64,000 nt of DNA from Bacteroidota bacterium (GTDB taxonomy: Bacteria; Bacteroidota; Bacteroidia; 2-12-FULL-35-15), in assembly GCA_005772895.1 (NCBI GenBank), contig SXIH01000055.1, positions 1-64,000 of the forward strand. Direction: 5' to 3'. Every line of letters begins with the position of its first letter. Within the stretch, counting starts at the first letter, position 1. Shown here in pieces: positions 42,673-53,200 of the stretch. The translations under genes and the position numbers were made by a program. The notes beneath the pieces are model-generated. The model made no database searches and was not told the origin of the DNA. It was given only the letters and a program-made list of their open reading frames with translations.

Positions 42673-45063
42673 TTAATTTTGTATTACCTGAAGGAATCCT
42701 GGGAACACATCTCCGTTTTCAACAGTCAGAATATAATAGTAGGTTCCGTCAGAAATATTATTTGGTATCCAGTCGTTTGTATAATTTTCTTTTTCGTAAG
42801 CAACTTTCCCCCAACGATCATATACTTTCAAAGTGTTCGCTCCGAAATATTCCAAGTATTTGAAATAAAGCATATCATTTTGATTGTCGCCATTAGGTGT
42901 TACAACATTTGGTAAAGATATTTCTGCAGGAATAACTGTTACGTCTTGACAAACTGTATCAACACAACCATCCGAAGTTTGCATTGCTAAACAAACAGTA
43001 TATACTCCAGGAACCGCATAAGAGTGAACAGGATTTTGATTCAGATCAAAATAACCATCTCCAAAAGTCCAAAACCAACTGTTTGCAGTTCCACCAAAAA
43101 CGGTTGTGTTATCAGTGAACGACAAAGGCATATTAATAATCACGGGCTGTGGTGTAGCTATAATTCCGGCAATAGGTAAAGGATCTGTATTAACCGTAAC
43201 AGTAATTGTGTCTGATTGACAAGTATTGTTTACAGCAGAAACTTGATAAGTAGTTGTAGAAACAGTTGTTCCGGTATTTACCAATGTTTGACTAATACTG
43301 GTTCCTGTTCCGCTTGTAGAATTTCCACTCCAGCTAACAACACTTGTTCCAATGCAAGGCGTAAGAGTTGTACTAAATGTTTCACCTGAGCAAATAGTAA
43401 TTGGATTTGGTGATGCAGTAACTTCAGGAACTTCTTTTATTGTAATTACTTTTGGTGAAACTCCTGTGAGCATATTGCCGCAAGCATCCACAACTGTTGG
43501 TGGTGGAACTGATAAAATAGAAATAGTATCACAAGTCCACGGACAAGCTGGAATTGTAAGTGTTAATGCTTTTGGAGTAGTAGCCAGCGAACAACCAATA
43601 GGCGTTCCTGCAGTTACAGTTCCCGTCATCCAGGGATGAGTAATTGTAAAAGGAGGAACACCATAACGAATATAAATTGTACCTGTTAGTGTACATACGT
43701 TTGAGCAAATATTATTTGGAGTAACATTCCAAAGCGGACCATAACCTTCAATGGTGTGGCCTTCAACATAAGCTCTAAAAGGATAACCACCAAAAGGATC
43801 GTGATAGATATATGTAGTATTACATCCTGTTCCACCAACTGTTCGTGAAATATGCATCGATAAATAAAATGTTTGAGCAGTACATGATTGGGGTTTGCAA
43901 CATAAAAGCGGACTCTTTAAATCGAATGCAGTTAAGTATGCTGTTCCTGCAGTCATTCCGGCTGCACCAGTAGTAGTGAACGATGTTGAGCTGTTGCAAC
44001 TTGTCCTGAAATACATTGCTCCGTCATTCATTATTGCAGTAGAAAATGGATTAGCATAAAAACTTCCACTTACAAAACATGCTGTAACAGAAACTTGTGC
44101 AGGAATAGTTACTAAAATACTATCTGAATCACTTGCTGGAAAAATACAAGAAGGAATAGCTGGTCCAGTAAAAGTAGCAGTTGGTCCAGTTACAAGTGGG
44201 TCTATTGTAATCGGATAAACACGTGCTGGATCATTTATCCAAGAATTCGGAACAATAATTTTTATTTTTTGTTTGCCGTTTACTGTTTCATATTTATAAG
44301 CAGCAGTGATATAATTTTTATTTGCATCGTAACAAACAGCTCCTCGCATAGTTCCAAGCTCTTTGCCTCCTGCAGAAACAATTCTAATTGGTCCCAACCA
44401 ACCTCTAGCATCTTGTCTACCATAATTTTCATCGGGAAGGATTTTTGCATTTTCGGTTGTTGAAATTTCTTCCTCTATAATAAAATCAGAAGTGGATGAA
44501 GGAATGGCAGCATTAAGAACATAATTATATTTCAAACTATTAAAACGAAACTCAAAGGTTTTAGTAATACCGCTTATGCTGGTCGACATAACTGCATTGG
44601 CTCCATTCTGTTTTAAGTTTGAATTGTTAATTTCAATTCCATTAATCTTAGATTTTTCTGAAAATATAATCTTAGAATTTTCTCCGGTGCTAATTTCCAC
44701 CGATCCGTTCATTAAAATAGAAACTTCGTTTGGTTGATTGCTTGCAGACAAACCTTTAGCCGAAGCTTTTGGTTCAACTTCAATGGGAACCAGCACACCT
44801 GCAGAATTATAATAGTTAATAGGCTGTTTGCAATACTCTGTAATGATTCTTCCATCGGGGGTAACATACGTGCTTGAGAATATTTTTCGTTCACTTTCTA
44901 CCTCATTCCATTGAGAACGATCCTCAAGAATGTTACGCTCCTGCACTGGAGTTAGATTTGTAGTAAGCCCTTCCTGGGTGTTTTGAGAAAATAAAATCCC
45001 TGCACTGAAACTGAAAAGAATCAACAGAGAGAATACTTTTAACTTAAATGAATTGAGTAGCAT
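42673..45063 (-). CDS. Large surface protein with PKD domain and T9SS type B (CHU_C) domain
   Basis: The 796-residue protein has a signal peptide (LKVFSLLILFSFSAGILFSQ). The first half includes EWISTYVTPDGRIITEYCKQ-like strands (SSTYVTPDGRIITEYCKQPI) and a GRQDARGWLGPIRIVSAGGK region. Cys-paired beta modules and a PKD domain follow at about 650-710 (TANSWFWTFGDGYFDLNQNP, HSYAVPGVYTVCLAM). The end, LPNVVTPNGDNQNDMLYFKY to VYDRWGKVAYE and SDGTYYYILTVENG, is the gliding-motility-associated CHU_C/type B sorting domain. Such proteins are usually anchored with the help of a PorP/SprF partner; the only one in the window is at 25168. A promoter with ideal spacing lies upstream. Confidence 0.88.
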   Translation of the reverse strand: MLLNSFKLKVFSLLILFSFSAGILFSQNTQEGLTTNLTPVQERNILEDRSQWNEVESERKIFSSTYVTPDGRIITEYCKQPINYYNSAGVLVPIEVEPKASAKGLSASNQPNEVSILMNGSVEISTGENSKIIFSEKSKINGIEINNSNLKQNGANAVMSTSISGITKTFEFRFNSLKYNYVLNAAIPSSTSDFIIEEEISTTENAKILPDENYGRQDARGWLGPIRIVSAGGKELGTMRGAVCYDANKNYITAAYKYETVNGKQKIKIIVPNSWINDPARVYPITIDPLVTGPTATFTGPAIPSCIFPASDSDSILVTIPAQVSVTACFVSGSFYANPFSTAIMNDGAMYFRTSCNSSTSFTTTGAAGMTAGTAYLTAFDLKSPLLCCKPQSCTAQTFYLSMHISRTVGGTGCNTTYIYHDPFGGYPFRAYVEGHTIEGYGPLWNVTPNNICSNVCTLTGTIYIRYGVPPFTITHPWMTGTVTAGTPIGCSLATTPKALTLTIPACPWTCDTISILSVPPPTVVDACGNMLTGVSPKVITIKEVPEVTASPNPITICSGETFSTTLTPCIGTSVVSWSGNSTSGTGTSISQTLVNTGTTVSTTTYQVSAVNNTCQSDTITVTVNTDPLPIAGIIATPQPVIINMPLSFTDNTTVFGGTANSWFWTFGDGYFDLNQNPVHSYAVPGVYTVCLAMQTSDGCVDTVCQDVTVIPAEISLPNVVTPNGDNQNDMLYFKYLEYFGANTLKVYDRWGKVAYEKENYTNDWIPNNISDGTYYYILTVENGDVFPGFLQVIQN

Positions 45064-45084
45064 AATGTGGGGAATTTGCTATAA

Positions 45085-45114
45085 CAAATATATAAAAATT
45101 TTGCAGAAATACAA
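45085..45114 (-). promoter_or_regulatory. Bacteroidota-type promoter for the T9SS type B gene
   Basis: Minus strand TTG (45114-45112) and TATATTTG (45092-45085) are separated by 19 bp. The start codon is 22 bp downstream of the box. Confidence 0.6.
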
Positions 45115-45138
45115 GGGAAAGAAGAATTAAAATTCGAA

Positions 45139-45169
45139 TTGAAAGAAAGAGGTAAATTGTTTACATTTG
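45139..45169 (+). promoter_or_regulatory. Bacteroidota-type promoter for the twin TPR genes
   Basis: TTG (45139-45141) and TACATTTG (45162-45169) are separated by 20 bp. It points away from the promoter at 45085-45114 and precedes the TTG start at 45214 by 45 bp. Confidence 0.6.
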
Positions 45170-45213
45170 AATAAGAACAATGTATCTTAACTACTCCTTT
45201 TGAAAACAGTATT

Positions 45214-46839
45214 TTGAAAAAAACATTAAAATATTTCTTTCTGGTATTTGCACTTTGTTGCTATGGATTTAATTCCTTAGCACAGCAGAGTATATTGGAT
45301 TCTCTATTAAATGTTTTAAAAACTACTGATCAAGATTCTACGAAAGTCAAAATTTATAACAATCTTTTTTTAGAATACGAATATTCTGACGATGCCAAAG
45401 CTTTAGAATCTGTAAATAATGCATTGACTCTCGCAACTAAAATTAATTTTCAAAGAGGAGTTGCACTTGCAAACAGACATCTTGGATATTATAATGAGGA
45501 TAAAAGCAATTATACAGAAGCGCTTAAATATTATTTTGCATCCTTAAAAATTTACCTATCGATAAGTAATAAGAAAGGAATTGCAGGTTCCTATGCAAGT
45601 ATATCAAACATATACGATGACCAGGGAAATTATAGCGAAGCATTAAATTATCAGCTGGAAGCCTTAAAAATTCACAAAGAAATTGGAAGAATTCAAGGCA
45701 TAGCAAATAGTTATAATAATATTGGTATAATTCACAAGCATCAGGGAAATTATGCCGAAGCGTTAAAAAACTATTTTGCCTGTTTGAAAATTAAAGAAGA
45801 CGCAAAAGACGATGAAGGTATTGCTTTGTCTCACATAAACATAGGTACAATTTATACTAAACAAAAAAATTATTCCGAAGCCTTAAAAAATTATTTTACC
45901 GCTCAGAAGATATATGAAAAAATGAAAGATAAAAAGGGGTTATCAGCTTCATACTCTAGTATTGGTGTGGTTTATTTTGAACAAAAAAATTACTCTGACG
46001 CACTAAAAAATCATTTCGCTGCTTTAAAAATTAACCAAGAACTTGGGAATAAAAATGATATTGCTGGAGCTTATAATAATATTGGAATTGTATATAAAGA
46101 CCAAGGCAATTATTCAGAAGCCTTAAAAAATTTATTTGAAGCTCTTAAAATCAAAGAAGCAATTGGGGATAAATTAGGAATTACACATTCATGTTTTAAT
46201 ATTGGTACTGTTTTTATTGAACAAAAAAAATACAAAGAAGCTCGTAACTATTTAAGTTTAGCTAAGGCTCAGAGCCTGGCAATTGGTGATAAAGAGGCCT
46301 CCAGGGACATATATAAAATGTTTGCAGTGCTAGAAAATGCTACTGGAAATTATAAAGAAGCATTTGATAATCATAAACGCTATATTCTTTATAGTGATAG
46401 CTTAGACAATGAAGAAACTCGTAAAAAAACAATTCAAAGCCAAATGACATATGATTTCGAAAAGAAGGAGGCAATTGCGCAAGCAGAATACGAGAAAGAA
46501 CTCGAGAGTCAGGAGGAAATTTCTGAAGAAAAAAGCAGGGGACAAAAGCTGGTTATAAAATTTGTAGCATGTGGACTTTTCTTAGTTCTAATTTTTGCTG
46601 GATTTATATTTCGATCTCTGAAAGTAACCAGAAAACAAAAAGATATAATTGAAAGCCAAAAAAATATTTTGGAGATGCAAAAATTAGAAGTAGAGATGCA
46701 GAAAAGCATAGTAGAAGAGCATCAAAAAGAAATTATTGATAGCATTACTTATGCAATGAGAATACAACGCTCATTATTGCCTACTGAGAAATATATTGAT
46801 AAGAATTTGAAACGATTGAAAAGCAAATTTGAAAATTAG
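45214..46839 (+). CDS. TPR protein with membrane helix and coiled tail, paralogue 1
   Basis: The protein is about 541 residues and starts at TTG; the signal-like MKKTLKYFFLVFALCCYGFN begins exactly there and no ATG fits. Eight or nine TPRs of 40 residues (NIGIVYKDQGNYSEALKNLF) span about 45-400. A charged coil, a membrane helix (IKFVACGLFLVLIFAGFIF) and a second coil ending SITYAMRIQRSLLPTEKYID follow. In related Bacteroidota sensors this coil leads into a SpoIIE/PP2C phosphatase or a kinase, but here the chain stops right after it. It probably transmits a periplasmic TPR signal to a partner. The gene downstream is a paralogue after a 5-bp gap. Confidence 0.82.
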   Translation: MKKTLKYFFLVFALCCYGFNSLAQQSILDSLLNVLKTTDQDSTKVKIYNNLFLEYEYSDDAKALESVNNALTLATKINFQRGVALANRHLGYYNEDKSNYTEALKYYFASLKIYLSISNKKGIAGSYASISNIYDDQGNYSEALNYQLEALKIHKEIGRIQGIANSYNNIGIIHKHQGNYAEALKNYFACLKIKEDAKDDEGIALSHINIGTIYTKQKNYSEALKNYFTAQKIYEKMKDKKGLSASYSSIGVVYFEQKNYSDALKNHFAALKINQELGNKNDIAGAYNNIGIVYKDQGNYSEALKNLFEALKIKEAIGDKLGITHSCFNIGTVFIEQKKYKEARNYLSLAKAQSLAIGDKEASRDIYKMFAVLENATGNYKEAFDNHKRYILYSDSLDNEETRKKTIQSQMTYDFEKKEAIAQAEYEKELESQEEISEEKSRGQKLVIKFVACGLFLVLIFAGFIFRSLKVTRKQKDIIESQKNILEMQKLEVEMQKSIVEEHQKEIIDSITYAMRIQRSLLPTEKYIDKNLKRLKSKFEN

Positions 46840-46844
46840 CAAGT

Positions 46845-48254
46845 TTGAAAAAGCAGATTACATATATTTTGTCTTGTCTCTTTGTAATTTCTTCTATCTT
46901 AAGTTTTTCGCAAATAGCCTCTATCGATTCGTTGATAAATGTATTAAAAACAGATAGAGATGATACAACTAAATTGTTTCATTTATATACTATTTGTGAC
47001 GAAAATGAAACGATTGGAAAATATCATGAAGGATTAAGTTATGGAAACCAAGCTTTAGCGTTTGCGGATACTTTATACAATAAGTCTGATGATGAAACAG
47101 TAAAAAAATTTATCCAGAAATATAAGTCTTTTACTTACAACAACATTGGACTGATTCAGACAGCACTTGGAAATTATGCAGAGGCTATAAAAAATCATTT
47201 TGCTTCTTTGAAAATAAAAGAATTGCTGAACGACAAAAAAGGTGTTTCGGGTTGTTATAATAATATTGGGTATGTTTATTTCGAACAGCAGAATTATGTT
47301 CTTGCACTTAAGAACTATATTTCTTCTTTAAAAATAAAAGAAGAGTTAGCTGATAAAAAGGGAATGTCAAATTCGTATAGCAATATTGGGAATATTTATT
47401 ATGAACAAAAAAATTACTCAGAGGCATTTAATAATTATTCTAAAGCATTAAAGTTACGTGAGGAAATAAGCGACAGTGTAAAAATTGCTAGTTCCTATAA
47501 CGATATTGCTGGAGTGTATTACGCTCAGAAAGACTATGTAAATGCTTTGAAAATGAGCATGCAATCTCTTAAGATAAAGGAAAAAATTGGTAACAAAGCG
47601 CGAATTGCAAATGATTATGGAAATGTTGGAAATATTTTGCAAAGCCAAAAAAAATATACCGAGGCGAGAAACTATTTTTATAAGTCTATACAGCTATCAA
47701 AAGAATTAGGATTAAAAAGTTATTTGTCATCGTCATATAAATCGCTCTCTGATTTAGATAGTACAATAGGTAATTTTAAAGGCGCTTATGAAAATCACAA
47801 ACAATATATTTTATATCGTGACAGCCTGGATAATGAGGAGAGTAGGAAAAAAACTATTCAAACTCAAATGACTTACGATTTTGAAAAGAAGGAAGCGGTT
47901 GCTGAAGCAGAACATAAAAAAGAATTAGAAAGCCAAGAAGCGATTGCAGAAGAGAAAAGTAGGAGACAAAAAATAATTATTGTTTTCGTTGTTCTAGGAT
48001 TATTATTGGTTTTGGTGTTTGCCGGATTTATCTTTCGTTCGCTTAGAATTACCCGAAAACAAAAAATAGTTATAGAAGAACAAAAAAATATTGTTGAACA
48101 GCAGAAATCAGAAGTTGAACACCAAAAACAAATTGTGGAAGAACATCAAAAAGATATTATTGATAGCATAACTTATGCTAGGAGAATTCAGCGTTCGCTT
48201 TTACCAACGGAAAAGTATATTGAGAAAACGCTTTCCCGTCTAAAGAATAAATAA
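46845..48254 (+). CDS. TPR protein with membrane helix and coiled tail, paralogue 2
   Basis: The protein is about 469 residues and also begins at a TTG (MKKQITYILSCLFVISSILS), 5 bp after paralogue 1. It has about six TPRs (NIGYVYFEQQNYVLALKNYI), the same charged motif DNEESRKKTIQTQMTYDFEK, the membrane helix IIVFVVLGLLLVLVFAGFIF, and the same coil and end SITYARRIQRSLLPTEKYIE. Like its neighbour it lacks the phosphatase domain that often follows this coil. The close match of the C-terminal halves against weaker TPR similarity indicates duplication followed by change in the sensor part. Confidence 0.82.
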   Translation: MKKQITYILSCLFVISSILSFSQIASIDSLINVLKTDRDDTTKLFHLYTICDENETIGKYHEGLSYGNQALAFADTLYNKSDDETVKKFIQKYKSFTYNNIGLIQTALGNYAEAIKNHFASLKIKELLNDKKGVSGCYNNIGYVYFEQQNYVLALKNYISSLKIKEELADKKGMSNSYSNIGNIYYEQKNYSEAFNNYSKALKLREEISDSVKIASSYNDIAGVYYAQKDYVNALKMSMQSLKIKEKIGNKARIANDYGNVGNILQSQKKYTEARNYFYKSIQLSKELGLKSYLSSSYKSLSDLDSTIGNFKGAYENHKQYILYRDSLDNEESRKKTIQTQMTYDFEKKEAVAEAEHKKELESQEAIAEEKSRRQKIIIVFVVLGLLLVLVFAGFIFRSLRITRKQKIVIEEQKNIVEQQKSEVEHQKQIVEEHQKDIIDSITYARRIQRSLLPTEKYIEKTLSRLKNK

Positions 48255-48270
48255 TGTTTTGATTATTTAT

Positions 48271-49557
48271 TTATTCATCATCATCATTTGGTTTGCCAAA
48301 ACGTGTTACGAATCCAATATATGGCATTCCTACAAGGAATTGATTTTCCCATAAAGCCGGTGTGTTTAAGAATCCTATATCAAAGCTGCCACGTCTATTC
48401 AGTATTCTACATCCATAAGAAATAAATGGTTCATAATGGGAATCCGATTTAAAGCCACGGTTGAATGGATCACCACTCACGGGTACAAGCCAATTCTCTG
48501 AAACGATAGCCAATTTTTTGCTTACACGAACCGTCCCGCTTAACTGCATCAATGGTTGATTCATTACATCAGTATTGCTTTGGCTATTCATAAATCCATA
48601 ACAAACTGTTGTAGTAAGGTTGTGATCATAATTTCCCACAGTAAATGAGCAATATCCAAGCGCAAGTCCAAAATTAGAGTTACGAATGATTGGGAAAATA
48701 GAATTCCCAATAAATACTCCTCCGCCAACATGGGCGTACTCATTAACGGATGTAGATACTTTTGCAGTCAGGTATACTCCCAAAGGTCCCGTAAGCCCTC
48801 CTCCAACAGTTGCGTGGTCGGTAATTGCATAAGAGAATTCATTCCCAAGTCCATAATAATTATGGTAATAACCATCCCCCTTTTTTTGTGGAATTGCTGT
48901 AGGGGTAAGGTAGTATAAACCATATGTTGGATTTTTAAACCAAACTTTCCCAGTTTTTGCAATGGTTCCGTCAATTGGGTCAATGCTTCTTATCTTTTCG
49001 TTGTTAATTTTTAAATTTCCAAAGTTTTTTGTTTGAACAATTGTTTCATATTCTGTTTTGCTCAAAATCTTTCCAGAAATTTTAGAGCCATCTTTTAGCC
49101 CAATTATCCAATCTTCGTTCCCATATTCTCTTTCAAGAGAAGCAATAATATTACGGTTTATCGTCTGTTCTCCAATATTGTCATCTACAAATATGACCTC
49201 TTTGTTCCCTTCTTTTTTAAGGTATCCCTTTAATTTTGTTGCGTCTGTTAATGTCAGAACATATCGAGCTTTTACATTATCCTTTGCTGTTGCTGCAGCT
49301 TTTACAATTTCAGGTGTGGCTATAAAAATCTCTTTAGTTCCATTTGAATAATTGATGGATAAAATGTCTTTCTTTTTTTCTACAAAGATGGGTCCATCTG
49401 CCATACCTGCCCGTTCATATTTAATCTCATCAGCAGATATCTCTATTACTTTTCCAATAATTATGCTACTGTTCTTATGGTAGATTGTATCTTGAGCCTT
49501 CACTAAAACAGGGAATAAAACTGCAGCAAGACAAAAATAAAAGATTTGTTTTTTCAT
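48271..49557 (-). CDS. Outer-membrane barrel-like protein with N-terminal beta domain
   Basis: About 428 residues from the ATG at 49557 (MKKQIFYFCLAAVLFPVLVK, a signal peptide); 22 upstream codons are open but not signal-like. The N-terminal half has three short beta modules of similar form (SSIIIGKVIEISADEIKYER, ATKLKGYLKKEGNKEVIFVD, GSKISGKILSKTEYETIVQT), like small SH3/LSm-type repeats. The C-terminal half (YGLGNEFSYAITDHATVGGG on) is Gly/aromatic-rich and looks like a barrel. An acidic tail, KPNDDDE, ends it. Family not named; an envelope location is well supported. Confidence 0.75.
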   Translation of the reverse strand: MKKQIFYFCLAAVLFPVLVKAQDTIYHKNSSIIIGKVIEISADEIKYERAGMADGPIFVEKKKDILSINYSNGTKEIFIATPEIVKAAATAKDNVKARYVLTLTDATKLKGYLKKEGNKEVIFVDDNIGEQTINRNIIASLEREYGNEDWIIGLKDGSKISGKILSKTEYETIVQTKNFGNLKINNEKIRSIDPIDGTIAKTGKVWFKNPTYGLYYLTPTAIPQKKGDGYYHNYYGLGNEFSYAITDHATVGGGLTGPLGVYLTAKVSTSVNEYAHVGGGVFIGNSIFPIIRNSNFGLALGYCSFTVGNYDHNLTTTVCYGFMNSQSNTDVMNQPLMQLSGTVRVSKKLAIVSENWLVPVSGDPFNRGFKSDSHYEPFISYGCRILNRRGSFDIGFLNTPALWENQFLVGMPYIGFVTRFGKPNDDDE

Positions 49558-49757
49558 TTGGAAATATGCTTTGTAAAATAAAGGTTCTAATCGTTTAGCA
49601 ATACAAAAACGTATAACAGGCAAAAGAAGTATGCGACCTGTTCTTTATAGTTTGCTTGCTTGAGCACCAATATACATAAAAATTTGGCTTGAACTAATGA
49701 GTAGTGCACAAATCTGTTGCTATTTACCCTTCAAAGCCTTACATTTGCAATCCTTTT

Positions 49758-49799
49758 TTCTCCCTCTTCTATTGGAAGGAGAGGGCTGGGGAGAGGTTA
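49758..49799. repeat. CTCCCTCTTC...GGAGAGGGCTGGGGAGAGG dispersed repeat
   Basis: TCTCCCTCTTCT and GGAAGGAGAGGGCTGGGGA form a C/T-rich versus G/A-rich hairpin just before the RidA-like gene. It is read through by the open frame upstream of the true ATG (giving LLLEGEGWGEVKK), so the longer frame should not be used. Confidence 0.65.
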
Positions 49800-49807
49800 A
49801 AAAGAAC

Positions 49808-50224
49808 ATGGCAGAAGACAGAATAAATTCAAGCAAAGCACCTGAGCCGGTTGGAGCATATCCACACGCACGAAAGGTTGGAAATTTATTATTCCTTTCA
49901 GGAGTTGGTCCACGTGAACGTGGCACTAAAAAAATTCCGGGAGTTGAACTGGACGAAAAAGGAAACATTGTTTCTTATGATATTGAAACACAATGCAAAT
50001 CTGTTTTTCAAAATATTAAGTGGATTTTGGAAGAAGCAGGTAGTAGCTGGGATAATATTGTGGATGTACAAGTATTTTTGACAAACATGAAAGATGATTT
50101 CGCAATTTATAATAAAGTGTATGCCGAATGGTTCAAAGACAATCAACCATGTCGCACAACCATTGAAATTAACTGTTTGCCAACACCAATCGCAATCGAA
50201 TTAAAAGTGATTGCTACTATTTAG
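49808..50224 (+). CDS. RidA/YjgF-family 2-aminomuconate deaminase-like protein
   Basis: The 138-residue protein is taken from the ATG at 49808 (MAEDRINSSKAPEPVGAYPH). It belongs to the RidA superfamily but matches the 2-aminomuconate deaminase branch: YPHARKVGNLLFLSGVGPRE, RGTKKIPGVELDEKGNIVSY, DIETQCKSVFQNIKWILEEA, PCRTTIEINCLPTPIAIELK. That enzyme removes ammonia from 2-aminomuconate in tryptophan (kynurenine) degradation. A dehydrogenase for the preceding step is encoded at 62399-63844, which supports the assignment, although the genes are 12 kb apart. A general RidA enamine hydrolase role remains possible. Confidence 0.8.
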   Translation: MAEDRINSSKAPEPVGAYPHARKVGNLLFLSGVGPRERGTKKIPGVELDEKGNIVSYDIETQCKSVFQNIKWILEEAGSSWDNIVDVQVFLTNMKDDFAIYNKVYAEWFKDNQPCRTTIEINCLPTPIAIELKVIATI

Positions 50225-50290
50225 TTCAAAGTTTAAAGTTAAAAAGTTGTATTGTCAACTTTAAACTTTAAACTTTTAAACTTTAAACTT
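50223..50290. repeat. AAAGTTTAAAGTT-type repeat before ileS
   Basis: GTTCAAAGTTTAAAGTT (50224-50240) and the inverted TCAACTTTAAACTTTAAAC (50255-50273) fill the gap between the RidA-like gene and ileS, with one further TTTAAACTTTAAACTT. The same motif occurs inside ileS at 50933-50965. Confidence 0.75.
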
Positions 50291-53200
50291 ATGAGTTACA
50301 AAACATATACAGGTCTTAATCTTTCGCAAACTGCAAAGGATGTTCAAAAGACTTGGGACGAAAATAAAACCTTTGAAAAATCCATCTCATCACGAGAAGG
50401 TAAAACGCCTTTTGTTTTTTATGAGGGTCCGCCAAGCGCCAACGGATTACCAGGTATTCACCACGTAATGGCGCGTTCTATTAAAGATATTTTTTGTCGC
50501 TACAAAACACAAAAAGGCTTTCAGGTAAAACGTAAAGCAGGTTGGGATACTCACGGATTACCAATAGAATTAAGTGTAGAGAAGACTTTAGGAATTACAA
50601 AAGAAGACATTGGGAAAAAAATTACTGTTGAAGAATACAACATTGCCTGTCGCAAAGATGTAATGAAATACACAGATGTGTGGGCGGATGTAACAGCAAA
50701 AATGGGCTATTGGGTGGACATGGAACATCCTTACATTACTTACGATAATAAATACATTGAAAGTGTTTGGTGGCTGTTGAAGAATTTACATTCAAAAAAT
50801 TCTTTATACAAAGGATTTACAATTCAACCGTATTCGCCTGCTGCTGGAACAGGACTTTCGTCTCATGAGTTGAATCAGCCAGGATGTTACAGAGATGTGA
50901 AGGATAGAACAGCGACTGTGATGTTTAAAGCAGTTCAAAGTTCAAAGTTGGAAAGTTTAAAGTTGCAGGGCGATGTTTACTTTTTGGCTTGGACGACAAC
51001 ACCTTGGACATTGCCATCTAATACGGCTTTGGCTGTTGGGAAGAATATTGATTACTTGGCAATTAAAACATATAATCCATTTTCTGGAAATCCTATAACT
51101 GTAATTATTGCTAATGCATTATTTAATAAATATTTTGGACTCGATGCTCCTTTTATTGCAGAAGGAAAGTCTGATGGTCTTGTTGCTTGTGGTATAAATA
51201 CTGATACAAAAGAATTGTTGCCTTTTGAAATTAAAAAAGGAAGTAGAGCATTTTGGAAAATAATTTCTGAATTCAAAGGTTCTGATTTAGCAGGAATTTC
51301 CTACGAACAACTTTTGCCATTTGCTCAACCAACAGATGGTGACGCATTCAAAGTAATCATTGGTGATTTTGTTACAACAGAAGATGGAACAGGAATCGTA
51401 CACATTGCTCCAAGCTTTGGTGCAGACGATTTTAGAGTGGCGAAACAAAACGGAATTGGCTCGTTAACATTGGTTGACAAACGCGGTAAATTTTTACCAG
51501 AAATAAAAGACGGAACATTTTTGTATGGCGAAGAATATGTGAAAGAAGCATATTTAACCGATGCAGAAAAAGAAGCGGAATTCAAAAATCAGAAAACAAT
51601 TTTAGAAGCTGCAGGAAAAATAAAAGAACTGAAAGCGTATTTAAGTGTTGACGAACGCATTGTTTTAAAATTACAAGAAGAAGGAAAGCTTTTCAAAAAA
51701 GAAACCTACGAACACAGTTATCCGCACTGTTGGAGAACCGACAAACCTGTTTTGTATTATCCTTTGGATTCCTGGTTTATTAAAACTACCGATTACAAAG
51801 ACAAGATGATTGCTTTGAATAAAACAATCAACTGGAAACCTGAATCAACTGGTACTGGCCGTTTTGGGAACTGGTTGGAAAATTTGAACGACTGGAATTT
51901 ATCTCGTTCACGCTTTTGGGGAATTCCAATTCCTATCTGGACGAGTGAAGATAAATCGGAACAAATAGTTATCGGCTCTGTTGAAGAATTGAAAAAAGAA
52001 ATTGAAAATGCAGTTGCGAAAAAAGCAATGACGGAAAATCCGCTTGCGAAATTTACAGCAGGCGATATGTCGGAAACAAATTACAATACGTTTGATTTGC
52101 ACAAGCCGTACGCTGATAACATCGTGTTGGAAAGCAATGGTAAAAAGCTTTTCCGTGAACCGGATTTAATTGACGTTTGGTTTGATTCCGGAGCTATGCC
52201 GTATGCGCAATTGCATTATCCGTTTGAAAATAAAGAATTAATCGACAACAAAAAATATTATCCTGCAGATTTTATTGCTGAAGGTGTAGATCAAACACGT
52301 GGTTGGTTTTTTACATTGCATGCTATTGGAACAATGTGTTTTGATTCTGTTGCATTCAAAAATGTTGTTTCTAACGGATTGGTGTTGGATAAAAACGGAC
52401 AGAAAATGAGTAAACGCTTGGGCAATGCAGTTGACCCATTCGAAACAATTGAAAAGTACGGTCCGGATGCCACACGCTGGTATATGATTACCAATGCAGC
52501 CCCTTGGGATAATTTAAAATTTGACATCGAAGGAATTGCAGAAGTTCAACGTAAATTTTTCGGAACACTTCACAATACGTATTCATTCTTCGCGCTTTAC
52601 GCAAACGTTGATAATTTCAATTACAAAGAAGGAGAAATTCCAATGTTGGAACGTGCAGAAATTGATCGTTGGATTATTTCTGAATTAAATACATTGATTA
52701 AGAAAGTAGACGAAGCATATGCCGATTACGAACCGCATCGTGCAGGAAGATATATTGAAAGTTTTGTAGATGAACATTTGAGTAACTGGTATGTGCGTTT
52801 GTGCAGAAGAAGATTTTGGAAAGGAGATTATTCGCAAGATAAAATTGCAGCATATCAAACATTGTATCGTTGTTTGGAAGTAATAGCACAGCTTTCCGCT
52901 CCGATTGCGCCATTCTTTATGGACAGATTGTTTACAGATTTAAATGCTGTAACAGGTCGTGATAAAGCCCAATCTATTCACTTGAGTGATTTTCCTGTTT
53001 CGGATACTTTTTTAATTGATAAAGATTTGGAAGAGCGCATGGAGTTGGCGCAAAAAATTTCTTCTATGGTTTTATCGATTCGAAAAAAAGAAAACATTCG
53101 CGTTCGTCAACCATTAAATAAAATTCAGATTCCTGTTTTGGACGATTCATACAAAGCAAAAATTGAAGCAGTGAAAGATTTGATTTTGTCGGAAGTGAAT

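Noticed and set aside
49400-49412. CCTGCCCGTTC resembling the 21-bp PARPxGG element
   Set aside because: Only the first ten bases agree and the downstream AGGCGGG part is missing; it is a chance match.
49697-49807. N-terminal extension of the RidA-like gene
   Set aside because: The extra codons translate a dispersed repeat; the family begins at the ATG at 49808.
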